Below, piece by piece: positions 18,748 to 27,295 of a stretch of 53,518 nt of DNA. Position numbers and translations under genes: made by a program. The stretch comes from Betaproteobacteria bacterium (lineage in GTDB: Bacteria; Pseudomonadota; Gammaproteobacteria; Burkholderiales; Burkholderiaceae_C). Positions within the stretch are counted from its first letter, which is position 1. Each line of letters opens with the position of its first letter. The DNA lies in assembly GCA_016868355.1 (NCBI GenBank), contig VGHB01000017.1:1-53518 (forward strand), read 5' to 3'. Below the pieces are notes generated by a model. That model was not told the DNA's origin. It saw nothing but the letters and a program-made list of their open reading frames with translations, and searched no databases.

Positions 18748-20202
18748 ATGTCCGACTTGTCTATGCTCATCAATGGCCTAAAGGTCACCGCTGAGAAGAA
18801 CGCCACCTTTGAACGGCGTAACCCTCTGGACGGCACGGTGGCCACGCGTGCGCCAGCAGCTTCGCCACAGGATGCGGTGATGGCGGTAGAGGCTGCCGCA
18901 GAGGCTTTCCGGACCTGGAGTGAGACCGGCCCCAATGAGCGCAGAGCGTTGTTGCTCAAGGCGGCCGACCAATTGCAGGCCAAGACCCCCCAGTTCATTG
19001 AAGCGGTAGGTGCCGAGACTGGCGGTACCGGCATGTGGGCCGGCTTCAATGTACTCTTGGCTGCAGGCATGTTGCGCGAGGCCGCGGCACTTACCACCCA
19101 GGTTGCTGGTGAGGTGATCCCCTCCGATGTCCCGGGCAGTCTGTCGATGGCCATACGCCAACCCGCTGGAGTTGTGCTGGGTATTGCCCCCTGGAATGCA
19201 CCGGTCATCTTGGCCGTTCGCGCCATCGCCACCCCCCTGGCCTGTGGCAACACGGTGATTCTCAAGGGCAGCGAAAACTGCCCTCGCACGCACCAACTGA
19301 TCATCGAGGCGATGCAGGAAGCCGGCTTCCCACCGGGGGTGGTCAACTACATCACCAACGCACCGCAGGATGCCGGCGCGGTGGTGGAAGCCATGGTGGC
19401 CCACCCTGCGGTGCGCCGAGTGAACTTCACTGGCTCGACCCGCGTGGGCCGCCTCATCGCCATGACCTGCGCCAAGTACCTCAAGTCAGCGGTCTTGGAA
19501 CTTGGGGGCAAGGCGCCCTTGCTGGTGTTGGATGACGCGGAATTGGACGAGGCTGTTAGTGGCGCGGCCTTCGGTTGCTTTGCCAACAGCGGCCAGATTT
19601 GCATGAGTACTGAGCGCATCATCGTCGACGAAAGGGTCGCTGACGAGTTTGTTCGCAAGTTCACTGACAAGGCCAAGTCACTGCCGCTGGGTGACCCGCG
19701 TAAGCCCGAGCCCGTGGTCTTGGGCAGTGTGATTGGCATGAATACCGTTGAGCACTGCAACGCGCTGATCGACGATGCTTTGGCCAAGGGCGCCAAGCTG
19801 CTGTGTGGTGGCAAGGCCGATAACACCTTGATGCCTGCCACGCTGTTGGACAGGGTCACGCCGCAAATGCGCATCTACCGTGAGGAAACCTTTGGCCCGG
19901 TCAAGGCTATCGTGCGAGTCAAGGGTGTGGAGGAGGCGATTGCTTGTGCCAATGACAACGAGTACGGCCTGAGTGCCGCAGTGTTTGGGCGAGACTTGGC
20001 GAGGGCCTACAACGTGGCGCGTCGGATCGACTCGGGTATTTGCCACGTCAACGGTCCTACGGTGCATGATGAGGCGCAGATGCCCTTTGGCGGCGTCAAG
20101 GGCTCGGGTCTAGGCCGCTTTGGTGGGCGAGCCGGCATCGCCGAGTTCACCGAACTGCGCTGGGTCACGATGCAGACAACCCCACGCCACTATCCGTTTT
20201 GA
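18748..20202 (+). CDS. NAD(P)-dependent aldehyde dehydrogenase (salicylaldehyde/vanillin dehydrogenase-like)
   Basis: A 484-residue cytoplasmic aldehyde dehydrogenase that oxidises an aldehyde to the acid. The Rossmann region carries PWNAPV and FTGSTRVG; the general base Glu is in LELGGKAPLLVL and the catalytic Cys in NSGQICMSTERI. The C-terminal block GICHVNGPTVHDEAQMPFGG followed by VKGSGLGRFGG closely resembles aromatic aldehyde dehydrogenases such as salicylaldehyde and vanillin dehydrogenase. It is 30 bases after the Liv-type operon with a GGAG-type ribosome site, so it is probably part of that transcript. Together they suggest uptake and oxidation of an aromatic compound, but the substrate is inference. 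Confidence 0.88.
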   Translation: MSDLSMLINGLKVTAEKNATFERRNPLDGTVATRAPAASPQDAVMAVEAAAEAFRTWSETGPNERRALLLKAADQLQAKTPQFIEAVGAETGGTGMWAGFNVLLAAGMLREAAALTTQVAGEVIPSDVPGSLSMAIRQPAGVVLGIAPWNAPVILAVRAIATPLACGNTVILKGSENCPRTHQLIIEAMQEAGFPPGVVNYITNAPQDAGAVVEAMVAHPAVRRVNFTGSTRVGRLIAMTCAKYLKSAVLELGGKAPLLVLDDAELDEAVSGAAFGCFANSGQICMSTERIIVDERVADEFVRKFTDKAKSLPLGDPRKPEPVVLGSVIGMNTVEHCNALIDDALAKGAKLLCGGKADNTLMPATLLDRVTPQMRIYREETFGPVKAIVRVKGVEEAIACANDNEYGLSAAVFGRDLARAYNVARRIDSGICHVNGPTVHDEAQMPFGGVKGSGLGRFGGRAGIAEFTELRWVTMQTTPRHYPF

Positions 20203-20223
20203 ACTCGGCGTAACCTTGTCTCA

Positions 20224-20679
20224 ATGGATACGTCCACCGCCACGGCAGCACAAGCTCACAACCTCAGCTTTCCTGTGTTCGTCCGCACCTGGGGCTTGAC
20301 GGCTGTGGTGTTCATGGCCATTGACGCGGTATGGCTGATCACAATGGCTCCGCGCCTGTATCAGCCCACCATCGGTCACCTGCTGGCCCCAGAGCCGGAT
20401 TTGTTGGCGGCTGTCATTTTCTACGCAATCTACATCGCCGGTATGGTGGTGTTTACCGTGCGGCCGCACCAGCGTGACGAGCGCTTGTGGGATGCCGCTT
20501 TGCGTGGCGGCCTCTTCGGTTTTGTGGCCTATGCCACCTATGACCTGACCAACCAAGCCACCATGGTGAACTGGCCGTGGATGGTCACGGCTATCGACCT
20601 CTTGTGGGGAACTTTCCTCACGGGTTCTGTCACCGTGGCAAGCAAGGCGATTTTGCAGCGCTCCCGCCCTGCGGCTTGA
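20224..20679 (+). CDS. DUF2177 family membrane protein
   Basis: A 151-residue inner-membrane protein with four hydrophobic helices and the DUF2177 pattern: AIDAVWLITMAPRLY in helix 1, AIYIAGMVVF in helix 2, and FVAYATYDLTNQATMVNWPW, whose YDLTNxA is the family signature, followed by IDLLWGTFLTG. Function of the family is unknown. It begins 21 bases after the aldehyde dehydrogenase and is likely the last gene of the operon. A strong hairpin overlaps its stop codon. Confidence 0.85.
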   Translation: MDTSTATAAQAHNLSFPVFVRTWGLTAVVFMAIDAVWLITMAPRLYQPTIGHLLAPEPDLLAAVIFYAIYIAGMVVFTVRPHQRDERLWDAALRGGLFGFVAYATYDLTNQATMVNWPWMVTAIDLLWGTFLTGSVTVASKAILQRSRPAA

Positions 20680-20697
20680 AGCCCGGGCAGGGCGGGA
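20662..20697. terminator. Strong hairpin between convergent genes
   Basis: An 11-bp perfect stem (TCCCGCCCTGC with GCAGGGCGGGA), extended inside by GGC/GCC around a TTGAA loop, spans the stop codon of the DUF2177 gene and lies before the end of the convergent DUF1501 gene. No T-run follows on either strand. It may be a Rho-independent terminator of weak type, or a 3'-end stabilising hairpin. Confidence 0.45.
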
Positions 20698-20721
20698 AGC
20701 GGGCCCGAGCGGGGAAAACCG

Positions 20722-22053
20722 TCAGCTTCGGAGCACGGGCTCTTTGAGCATTGGGCCTGAGAACCCCGGAAACACCTGGTCCATGGCTGCATCGCCGAGA
20801 CCCAGGTGCTGTTGAAGGACGGGGCTCAAGACGCCTCTGAAGTCGGTGGTCACCGCCAGGTCGCGCCCATCGGCCAGGGCTGCTCGGTCCAAGCCGGGCC
20901 ATTCGCCCCTCACATGGCCACCGGCCACTGGTCCGCCCAACAGCCACATCACGTTGCCGCGCCCGTGGTCCGTGCCGCCGGTACCGTTTTGCCGCACCGT
21001 GCGACCGAACTCACTCATCACCACGATGACCGTGTGCTCCAAAGCGTCCCCCAGACCCTGGATCAGGGACTCAAGCCCTAAGCCCAAACTGCCCAAACGG
21101 TTGGCCAGTGCCCCGCGCGCGCCACCTTGGTTGACATGGGTGTCCCAGCCTCCGACCGAAGTGAAGGCCAGTTGGGTGTGCGGATCGGCTTGAATGAGTT
21201 GCCCCAGGCGCAGCGCGTCGGCTGCAAAACCACGTGCGGTGGGTGCGCCGGCGTCTGCGCTGGGGTCGCTGCTACGGCCGTTGTCCCCGGGGGCTGCCGC
21301 GGCCATCTCAGCTTCACGCCGCGCTTGGCGGTTACGGGCATCGGCCGCTGCCATGGTGCGGCTCATCTCGATGCGGCTTTGCGTGGTTTCCTGGAAGGTT
21401 CGGGCCAGGCTACCGTCAGACGCATACAAGCGGGCCAGCGCGGCCTGCAGCTCAGGGTTGTCGATGGCTTTGGCGTCCATCGCGCGGGGCCCAAGGCCCA
21501 GGCTGGCTACGGTCGCCGGTCCCGCGAAGATGCGTGCCGGCGTGGCTCCCATGTTCAATGCTCGGGTCGTCGACGCTGGGCCCGGCAGATGAGATAGCAA
21601 TCGGTTCATCCAACCGTCGGGGGTGCTCTTGCGACCTGGTGTGCCGCTCTCCATATAGTCCTGTGCGTCGAAGTGGGACCGGGTGGGGTCGGGGGACCCA
21701 CTGGCGTGTACAAAGCCCAGCAGGCCTCGGTTCCAAAGGGGCATCAGGCGTTCCAAGGCGGGGTGCAGACCGAACAGACGGTCCAGCGGCAGCACGGTCC
21801 CCTCGGCGCTGCTCGGTGCGGCCAGTGCAATTGACTCCCTGGCCTGTTGATAGCCCGTGTCGCCGTGGGGCACCACCACTGAAAGTCCGTCCACGGCCCC
21901 CCGCAGCATCACCACCACCAATTTAGGTGCGGCTTTACTGCGGGCTTGGATCGGTGCGCCAGCCCAGGCATCAGACCAACCGGGCCACAGCAGGGAGGCG
22001 CTGCCAGCGCATGCAGCGGCCGGGGTCGACAATAGAAAGCGACGGCGCAGCAT
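20722..22053 (-). CDS. DUF1501 family secreted protein
   Basis: A 443-residue protein with a twin-arginine-like leader (MLRRRFLLSTPAAACAGSAS) and the DUF1501 pattern: KLVVVMLRGAVDGLSVVVPHGD near the start, HFDAQDYMESG, FTSVGGWDTHVNQG and VVMSEFGRTVRQNGTGGTDHGRGNVMWLLGG. The family is related to alkaline phosphatase/sulfatase folds and is exported, but its activity is unknown. It is encoded 16 bases after the DUF1800 gene on the same strand; the two families occur as pairs across proteobacteria and probably act together. Confidence 0.9.
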   Translation of the reverse strand: MLRRRFLLSTPAAACAGSASLLWPGWSDAWAGAPIQARSKAAPKLVVVMLRGAVDGLSVVVPHGDTGYQQARESIALAAPSSAEGTVLPLDRLFGLHPALERLMPLWNRGLLGFVHASGSPDPTRSHFDAQDYMESGTPGRKSTPDGWMNRLLSHLPGPASTTRALNMGATPARIFAGPATVASLGLGPRAMDAKAIDNPELQAALARLYASDGSLARTFQETTQSRIEMSRTMAAADARNRQARREAEMAAAAPGDNGRSSDPSADAGAPTARGFAADALRLGQLIQADPHTQLAFTSVGGWDTHVNQGGARGALANRLGSLGLGLESLIQGLGDALEHTVIVVMSEFGRTVRQNGTGGTDHGRGNVMWLLGGPVAGGHVRGEWPGLDRAALADGRDLAVTTDFRGVLSPVLQQHLGLGDAAMDQVFPGFSGPMLKEPVLRS

Positions 22054-22069
22054 CGTGTGCTCCTTTCGT

Positions 22070-23680
22070 TCAACGCTTCATAAATTCAGGGCTGGCCAAC
22101 AGCAGCGCCAATCGCATCGGCGCCGGCTCGCTGCTGACCGCATCCCGGGTACCCGCGCTCCACAGCGGGCCCAGGGCGTCGATCAGTCCTTGCGCATCTG
22201 CTTCGATACGGCCGCCTTGGCGCACCCGCCGCTCGGCCAGGGCGCTGGCGAACTGCACCCGTTGCGCCAGCGCCTCCGGGCTCATCCAGGCACTGGCGAC
22301 GTTTTTGTATCCGTCTGGGGTCTGTGCACCATACAGGGGCATACCTGCCTGCGCCAACACTTGCAGCAGTGGGCCGACATCCGCTGGCGTGGCCAGCCCC
22401 AGGGCCCGAAAGCTGCTGATCAGGTAATGGTAGGGTGTCTTGAATTTCACGCCATGGCCTTGGGGTTGCCAAAACTCGCCTGAAGCGATCAGCTCTTGCG
22501 TCACCGCTTTGAGGTCGCCCTGGCTGTCCAAGAAGCGATCGGCCAGGCGACTGACCAGGCTGGCCGGTGGTTGGTCGGCCACGAACGCTTGTGCCAATTT
22601 GAAGGCGATGTGGCGTGCGGTGGCTGGATGGGTGGCCAAGATGTCCAGGGCCCATTCGCCCTCGGCTTGGCCGGCAGGCGCCACGGCGTGGCCCAACCAG
22701 CGTTTGGGGCCATTGTCGTGACGGCCGGGGTCGAAAACGAACAAGGGCCCCGATCGCCCCTGCCTTGCAGCGCGGCCATCGACTGTCCAGCCGGTCAGCA
22801 TTCGCGCCAGTTCGGTCACGTCTTGCTGGGTGTACCCACCATCGACGCCCAGGGTGTGCAGCTCCATCAACTCGCGCGCGTAGTTCTCGTTCAGGCCGCT
22901 CAGGCGCCCTGCATTGGGATTGGCCCTGGCCAACAAGCCTGGCGCGCGGTAACCGGGCCTGACGCTCTGGGCATTGTCCAGGTACAGCAGCATCGCTGGG
23001 TGTTGTGCGCTGGCACCCAGCATGTCCCGGAAACGGCCCAGCACGTGTGGGCGTATAGCGTCGCGCTCGTAGGCACCGGCCAGCACCGAAACCGGACCTT
23101 TGCCGACGAATACGTTGAAGTGGTTGAACCAGAACTCAACCAGCACCTCTTGCAGCTGGGCCGGGCTTTCGATGGCTCGGGTCAATCGGGCTTGAGCGGC
23201 TTGAAGCACCACAGGGCGCACATGCTCGCGACGGGCCCTGGTTTGCGCTGCTTCGGCGTTGCTCCCGTCCGGCATCGCCGTGTTGGACATGCCCACCTCG
23301 GGTGATGCGGTTGCGCCGGCCGTGGCGGCGGCCGCAGCCGCTTGTGCCGCCCTTTGAAAGCGGCTCAAAAGTTCAGCTTGGCTCAGGCCCAGTGTTTCCA
23401 AACCTTGTAGCCGGCCAGCCAGCATGGGCGGCAGCGCTACCCGCTGCGGCTCCAGTTGTGCCGCCACAAACCCTTCGAGCCAAGCCTGTGCACCCTGCAC
23501 ACGAATGGCCTGTATGTCGGCCGGCCTGGGTCCGTAGGCCAGCCTGTTCAACGCATGCAGGGCCCGAGCTTCATCGGGGGTCGATCCCACTGTTCGGGCC
23601 CAGACAGGTTTAGACCCCACTGCGCTGACCAGGCCTGCACTCCATAAAAGACCGCCGGCGATTCGTCGTCTTGAAATCAT
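22070..23680 (-). CDS. DUF1800 family secreted protein
   Basis: A 536-residue protein of the DUF1800 family, the usual partner of DUF1501. After a cleavable leader (MISRRRIAGGLLWSAGLVSAVGS, twin-arginine type) come LHALNRLAYGPRPADI, the central FWFNHFNVFVGKG, the core NENYARELMELHTLGVDGGYTQQDVTELARMLTGW and C-terminal KTPYHYLISSFRALG. The frame is open to 23785, but ATG 23680 puts the RRR leader at the N-terminus. Molecular function is unknown. It is upstream gene of a two-gene operon. Confidence 0.9.
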   Translation of the reverse strand: MISRRRIAGGLLWSAGLVSAVGSKPVWARTVGSTPDEARALHALNRLAYGPRPADIQAIRVQGAQAWLEGFVAAQLEPQRVALPPMLAGRLQGLETLGLSQAELLSRFQRAAQAAAAAATAGATASPEVGMSNTAMPDGSNAEAAQTRARREHVRPVVLQAAQARLTRAIESPAQLQEVLVEFWFNHFNVFVGKGPVSVLAGAYERDAIRPHVLGRFRDMLGASAQHPAMLLYLDNAQSVRPGYRAPGLLARANPNAGRLSGLNENYARELMELHTLGVDGGYTQQDVTELARMLTGWTVDGRAARQGRSGPLFVFDPGRHDNGPKRWLGHAVAPAGQAEGEWALDILATHPATARHIAFKLAQAFVADQPPASLVSRLADRFLDSQGDLKAVTQELIASGEFWQPQGHGVKFKTPYHYLISSFRALGLATPADVGPLLQVLAQAGMPLYGAQTPDGYKNVASAWMSPEALAQRVQFASALAERRVRQGGRIEADAQGLIDALGPLWSAGTRDAVSSEPAPMRLALLLASPEFMKR

Positions 23681-23786
23681 GGGCTGGCTCCCAAAAGTGT
23701 CGACTGGATGGTACGCGCAAGTAGTTGAGCCCATGCGGCTCAGTTGCAAACTTTTGTTGCTCGGCGCAACCCGCCCACCCACCAAT

Positions 23787-24101
23787 TTAAGCCGCCGCAG
23801 CCTCAGAGCGCTGCAGCAAGGTGAAGTGTTCCACCTTGGGCGGCTCAGCGAAGTACGGGCCCACGATGGCGCGCCATTGAGGGAACAGTGGGCCCTGGCG
23901 GAAGTGCACCGTGTGGTCTTCCAAAGTGTCCCAAAAGATCATCAGCAGGTAGCGCTCTGGGCTTTCAACACCCTTGTTGACCTTGTAGCCGCGAAAACCG
24001 CGGGCCTGGCTGATCACGCTTAAGACTCCGCGAACGATGGCTTCGTCAAACTCCGCTTGGTAATCAGGCTGAATGCGAATATCTGCAACTTCAAGAATCA
24101 T
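23787..24101 (-). CDS. Antibiotic biosynthesis monooxygenase (ABM) domain protein
   Basis: A 104-residue single-domain protein with the dimeric alpha+beta barrel (ABM) pattern: ILEVADIRIQPDYQAEFDEAI at the start, the central YLLMIFWDTLEDHTVHFRQGP, and VGPYFAEPPKVEHF at the end. Such proteins are small cofactor-free oxygenases, quinone-related enzymes or heme-degrading relatives; a catalytic identity cannot be assigned. It stands alone on the minus strand, 68 bases downstream of the dienelactone hydrolase gene and possibly in the same transcript. Confidence 0.85.
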   Translation of the reverse strand: MILEVADIRIQPDYQAEFDEAIVRGVLSVISQARGFRGYKVNKGVESPERYLLMIFWDTLEDHTVHFRQGPLFPQWRAIVGPYFAEPPKVEHFTLLQRSEAAAA

Positions 24102-24169
24102 GTTGGAGGCTCCTGGGCTGAGGGGCCCGTCGGTTGGGTTCTACCCTGTGGCTGAAGGGACGAAGGTGC

Positions 24170-25048
24170 TCAGGCTGCGCCGTTGGCCCTGAACCATGCC
24201 AGGCAGCGCGCCCAACCATCGTCGGCGGCTTCCTTGCGGTAGGTGGGGCGGTAGTCGGCGTGAAAGGCGTGCGGGGCGTCCGGGTAGATGTGGAACTCAC
24301 TGCGCTTGGCAGCGGCACTGCCCTGTTGCTGCAGGGCCGCTTTCATCTGCTCAACCGTGCTCAAGGGAATACCATCATCTTTGCCCCCGTACAAGCCGAG
24401 TACCGGGGCCTGCAGACGGCTCACCTGGTCAATGGGGTGGCTGGGCCAAACCGGGCTTGCCGCACCCACCAGGCGCCCGTACCAAGCCACGGCTGCCTTC
24501 AGGCGGGCTTGGTGGGCTGCGTACAGCCAGGTGATGCGTCCACCCCAGCAAAACCCGGTAACCGCCGAGCGCGACACGTCTGCGCCTTGCGCTTGGGCCC
24601 AGTTCATGCAGGCGTCGAGGTCGGCCATCACCAGGGCGTCGGGCGTCTTCATGATGATCTCGGCGATCAGCTTGGCGATCTCACCGTAAGCAGAGGGGTC
24701 GCCCGCCCGTGCAAACAACTCGGGGGCAATGGCGCAGTAGCCAGCGCGTGCAAAGCGATTGGCTACATCGGCGATGTATTCGTGCACGCCAAAAATCTCG
24801 CTAACCACCAACACCACCGGCGGGTTGCGCACCCCGGTGGGCGTTGCGCGGTAGGCCGGTAACTTGAACCCGCCTGAGTCAATGGTCACCTCGCCCACCG
24901 TCAAGCCTGCAGTGGGAGTTTTGACAGCGGTTTGCGCCATCACAGGGCCTGCGGCTGCGGCAATGCCTACCCCTAAAGCGCTGCGGGTGAAGCGGCGGCG
25001 GTTCAGCCCGCCGGGTCGAACGAGGCTGTCAAAGTCGGCTTGGGACAT
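24170..25048 (-). CDS. Dienelactone hydrolase family protein, exported
   Basis: A 292-residue alpha/beta hydrolase. A twin-arginine leader (GLNRRRFTRSALGVGIAAAAG) indicates folded export to the periplasm. The DLH catalytic triad is Cys in VTGFCWGG, Asp in LYGGKDDGIP and His in PDAPHAFHADY, and the SEIFGVHEY motif holds the conserved Glu. Family members hydrolyse dienelactones in chlorocatechol breakdown, though exported forms often have unknown substrates. The frame continues to 25090, but ATG 25048 (MSQADFDSLVRPG) is the more natural start. Confidence 0.9.
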   Translation of the reverse strand: MSQADFDSLVRPGGLNRRRFTRSALGVGIAAAAGPVMAQTAVKTPTAGLTVGEVTIDSGGFKLPAYRATPTGVRNPPVVLVVSEIFGVHEYIADVANRFARAGYCAIAPELFARAGDPSAYGEIAKLIAEIIMKTPDALVMADLDACMNWAQAQGADVSRSAVTGFCWGGRITWLYAAHQARLKAAVAWYGRLVGAASPVWPSHPIDQVSRLQAPVLGLYGGKDDGIPLSTVEQMKAALQQQGSAAAKRSEFHIYPDAPHAFHADYRPTYRKEAADDGWARCLAWFRANGAA

Positions 25049-25117
25049 GATGAAGAGCACCGGTTGTGGAGGTACCACGATGGTAGCCAAGCGGAGCCTG
25101 GCCTACACCCGGTGCGG

Positions 25118-25825
25118 CTACGGCTTCGCTTGCTGGGCCAACTGGCGAAGGGCCTGCTCAAAGACCTCAACCGGTTGCCCGCCTTGAATCAGGTGGCGTT
25201 GGTTGACGATGACCGAAGGTACCGACTGAATGCCTGCACTTCGCCATACCGCTTGGGCTTGGCGAACCTCAGCGGCATAGGCCTGGCTGTCGATCACCTC
25301 GGCGGCTTGCTGTTCGTCAAGGCCGCACTGGCGCGCGCAGTCCATAAGCACGGTGCGCTCACCCGGGTTACGGTCATCGGCCTGATAGGCCTGAAGCAGG
25401 GCACGTTTCATGGCGTGTTGGCGGCCGTGCAGACCCGCCCAGTGAATCATGCGGTGCGCATCGAAGGTGTTCCAGATGCGGGGGCGCTGGCCGAACTGGA
25501 AGCCCACCTCTTGCCCTCTTCGGCGCAGATTTTCGCGCGCTGCGGCAAGTTGTTCGTCACTCATGCCGTATTTGTGCTTGAGATGCAGGGCACTGTCCTG
25601 CCCTTCAACACCCATCTGCGGATTGAGCTCAAAAGGTTGGAAGTGCAGCTCAACCTCTGCCTCGTCCTTCAGGTTCGAAACGGCACGCTCCAGCGCGTTG
25701 AGGCCCACGGCGCACCACGGGCAGGCCACATCAGAGACGAAATCGATCTGAAGCTTCGGGCGAGCCTTGGGCAGCTTCTTGTCATCCCAAGCTTCTTGCG
25801 TCGCGTTGATGTCAGAGCCCATCAT
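25118..25825 (-). CDS. DsbA-family thioredoxin-fold protein (FrnE-like)
   Basis: A 235-residue DsbA-superfamily oxidoreductase with the redox motif CPWC in VSDVACPWCAVGLNALE and the cis-Pro loop IQSVPSVIVNQRHLIQGGQP. The large helical insert (residues ~80-170) and lack of a signal peptide match the cytoplasmic FrnE branch (related to 2-hydroxychromene-2-carboxylate isomerase folds) rather than periplasmic DsbA. A GGAGAGG ribosome site precedes ATG 25825; ATG 25822 follows directly. The start codon overlaps the start codon of the divergent Cys-repeat gene, so each gene's 5' control region lies within the other's coding sequence. Confidence 0.9.
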   Translation of the reverse strand: MMGSDINATQEAWDDKKLPKARPKLQIDFVSDVACPWCAVGLNALERAVSNLKDEAEVELHFQPFELNPQMGVEGQDSALHLKHKYGMSDEQLAAARENLRRRGQEVGFQFGQRPRIWNTFDAHRMIHWAGLHGRQHAMKRALLQAYQADDRNPGERTVLMDCARQCGLDEQQAAEVIDSQAYAAEVRQAQAVWRSAGIQSVPSVIVNQRHLIQGGQPVEVFEQALRQLAQQAKP

Positions 25826-26321
25826 GTTTGTCCTCTCCAAACTTCACCAGCTGGCCCTGCGCATCGCATTCCTGGTGGTGGTCTTCGGCGTGGCCGCCGC
25901 AGCACGCGCACAAAGCCCACAATGTGGCTTTATCCAGGACCACGATCTGCAAGCCCAGTGTAGGGCCAGTTCCGGCGGTGGCAGCAGCGCTTGTGGCTTC
26001 ATCCGGGCGCCCGACATGCAGGCTTACTGTCGAGCGACCACGGGAGCCGGCAGCGCTTGGTGTGGCTTCATTCGCGACTCCGACCAACAGGCCATGTGCC
26101 GCGCAATGACGGGCAGCGGCTCGGCCCAATGCGGTTTCATACGCGATACCGACCGCCAGGCCTATTGCCGGGCGCTCAGCGGCAACACAGCAAGCGCTTG
26201 CGGCTTCATACGCAACAACGATCTGCAGGCGCTGTGCAGAGCCCACACCGGCAGTGGCAGCAGCGCTTGTGGCTTTATTCGAGAGGCCGACCTGCAGGCC
26301 CTGTGCCGCGCTCGGTTCTAA
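25824..26321 (+). CDS. Secreted Cys-rich protein made of 23-residue repeats
   Basis: A 165-residue protein with no family I can name. Residues 1-29 are a Sec signal peptide (basic start, LALRIAFLVVVFGVAAAARA, cleavage near ARA-QS). The rest is five full 23-residue repeats and one partial repeat. Each has the form CGFIR-x-x-D-x-Q-A-x-CRA followed by a Gly/Ser/Thr linker. Every repeat has Cys at positions 1 and 13, giving 12 cysteines, evenly spaced and suited to disulfides in the periplasm or outside the cell. ATG 25824 is chosen; ATG 25809 in frame is possible but lies further inside the divergent gene. Its start overlaps that of the DsbA-like gene. Confidence 0.75.
   Translation: MFVLSKLHQLALRIAFLVVVFGVAAAARAQSPQCGFIQDHDLQAQCRASSGGGSSACGFIRAPDMQAYCRATTGAGSAWCGFIRDSDQQAMCRAMTGSGSAQCGFIRDTDRQAYCRALSGNTASACGFIRNNDLQALCRAHTGSGSSACGFIREADLQALCRARF
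25923..26318 (+). repeat. Tandem 69-bp coding repeats (5.7 copies)
   Basis: Six in-frame copies of a 69-base unit, the last one 51 bases, encode the CGFIR...CRA modules. Copies begin at 25923, 25992, 26061, 26130, 26199 and 26268. DNA identity is lower than protein similarity, so the array looks old and under protein-level selection, not freshly expanded. Confidence 0.88.
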
Positions 26322-26380
26322 GCGTTGGCATAAAAGGGGCCGCAGGGTCATAAAAGCCTGTCTGCAGGGCGTGCGGCCGA

Positions 26381-27295
26381 TCAAGGTCCTCGAAGCACCA
26401 AGCGCGCTGCGGCCAAGTCTTCAAGGGCTGTTCCAACCGACTTGAACAGCGTCACATCATATGGATGGTGTCGTCCTATCACTTCACCGCGTAACACTTC
26501 GGCCAGTTCACCCACCACATGCTGGGGCGTGATCGCGCCATTGGCCAGCGGTTGCACCAGGTCACCCGCTTCGCTGCAGGCGCCGGCCTTCGTGTCCACC
26601 AACACGCGCGCCATCGCCACAGCATCGTCATCGGCTTCCCGCATATCAGGTCGGAAGCCCCCAACCAAGTCTAGGTGTGTTCCGGGTGAGAGCCAGGCGC
26701 CACGCACCAGGGGTTCAGTGGCTGTGGTGGCGCAGCAGACGATGGAGGCTTGGCTTACGGCCTTGCGCAATTCGGCCGCGGCACGCACCGGCAAGCCTTC
26801 ACGGGCCAACTCGGCTGCCAGGGCTTGAGCCGCGGCTGGCTGTCGCCCCCACACCATGATGTTGCGCAGCGTGGGCCTGAGGGCCACATGTGCGCGCGCC
26901 ATCCAGCCTGCCAACCGGCCGGCCCCTACGATGAGCAAGGTGTGGGCATCGGCGGCTGCCAGTGCTCGTGCAGCAAGCGCAGAAGCCGCCGCAGTTCGTC
27001 TGAGCGTGAGGGCTTCGCCATCCATCAGGGCCAGGGGGCGCCCGGTGCGGCGGTCGATCACAAGCACAGTCGCCTGAACCGTCTGAGGTGCGCCGGGAAT
27101 AACCGTGACCAGTTTGCTGATCACCAGCTCCTCATCCCAGGCCGGCATCAGCAGCAGCGTGTCGGTATCAGAAAGTGCGTGCCCATGCCGGGTGGGAACC
27201 CGTGCGCCGCGGATGAAGGCGTGAGCCAGGGTGTCGGCCAGCCCTACCCACGGCAAGCAGCGGTGGACCTCATCGGCTGAGTAGACTCGTGTCAT
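26381..27295 (-). CDS. Ornithine cyclodeaminase/mu-crystallin family protein
   Basis: A 304-residue NAD(P)-binding protein of the OCD/mu-crystallin family. Features are the N-terminal dimer domain (VPTRHGHALSDTDTLLLMPAW, ISKLVTVIPGAPQTVQATVLVIDRRTGRPLALMDGEALTLRRTAA), the dinucleotide motif HTLLIVGAGRLAGWMARAHVA and the C-terminal HLDLVGGFRPDMREADDDAV. Family activities include ornithine cyclodeamination, 1-pyrroline-2-carboxylate reduction and alanine dehydrogenase; the last two fit a divergent partner that oxidises an amino-acid-like substrate. ATG 27295 is used; the frame above it is antisense to the FAD gene. No ribosome site is evident. Its start codon overlaps that of the divergent FAD oxidoreductase. 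Confidence 0.87.
   Translation of the reverse strand: MTRVYSADEVHRCLPWVGLADTLAHAFIRGARVPTRHGHALSDTDTLLLMPAWDEELVISKLVTVIPGAPQTVQATVLVIDRRTGRPLALMDGEALTLRRTAAASALAARALAAADAHTLLIVGAGRLAGWMARAHVALRPTLRNIMVWGRQPAAAQALAAELAREGLPVRAAAELRKAVSQASIVCCATTATEPLVRGAWLSPGTHLDLVGGFRPDMREADDDAVAMARVLVDTKAGACSEAGDLVQPLANGAITPQHVVGELAEVLRGEVIGRHHPYDVTLFKSVGTALEDLAAARLVLRGP

Noticed and set aside
25923-26318. CRISPR-like periodicity
   Set aside because: The 69-base units are in-frame protein repeats without unique spacers.
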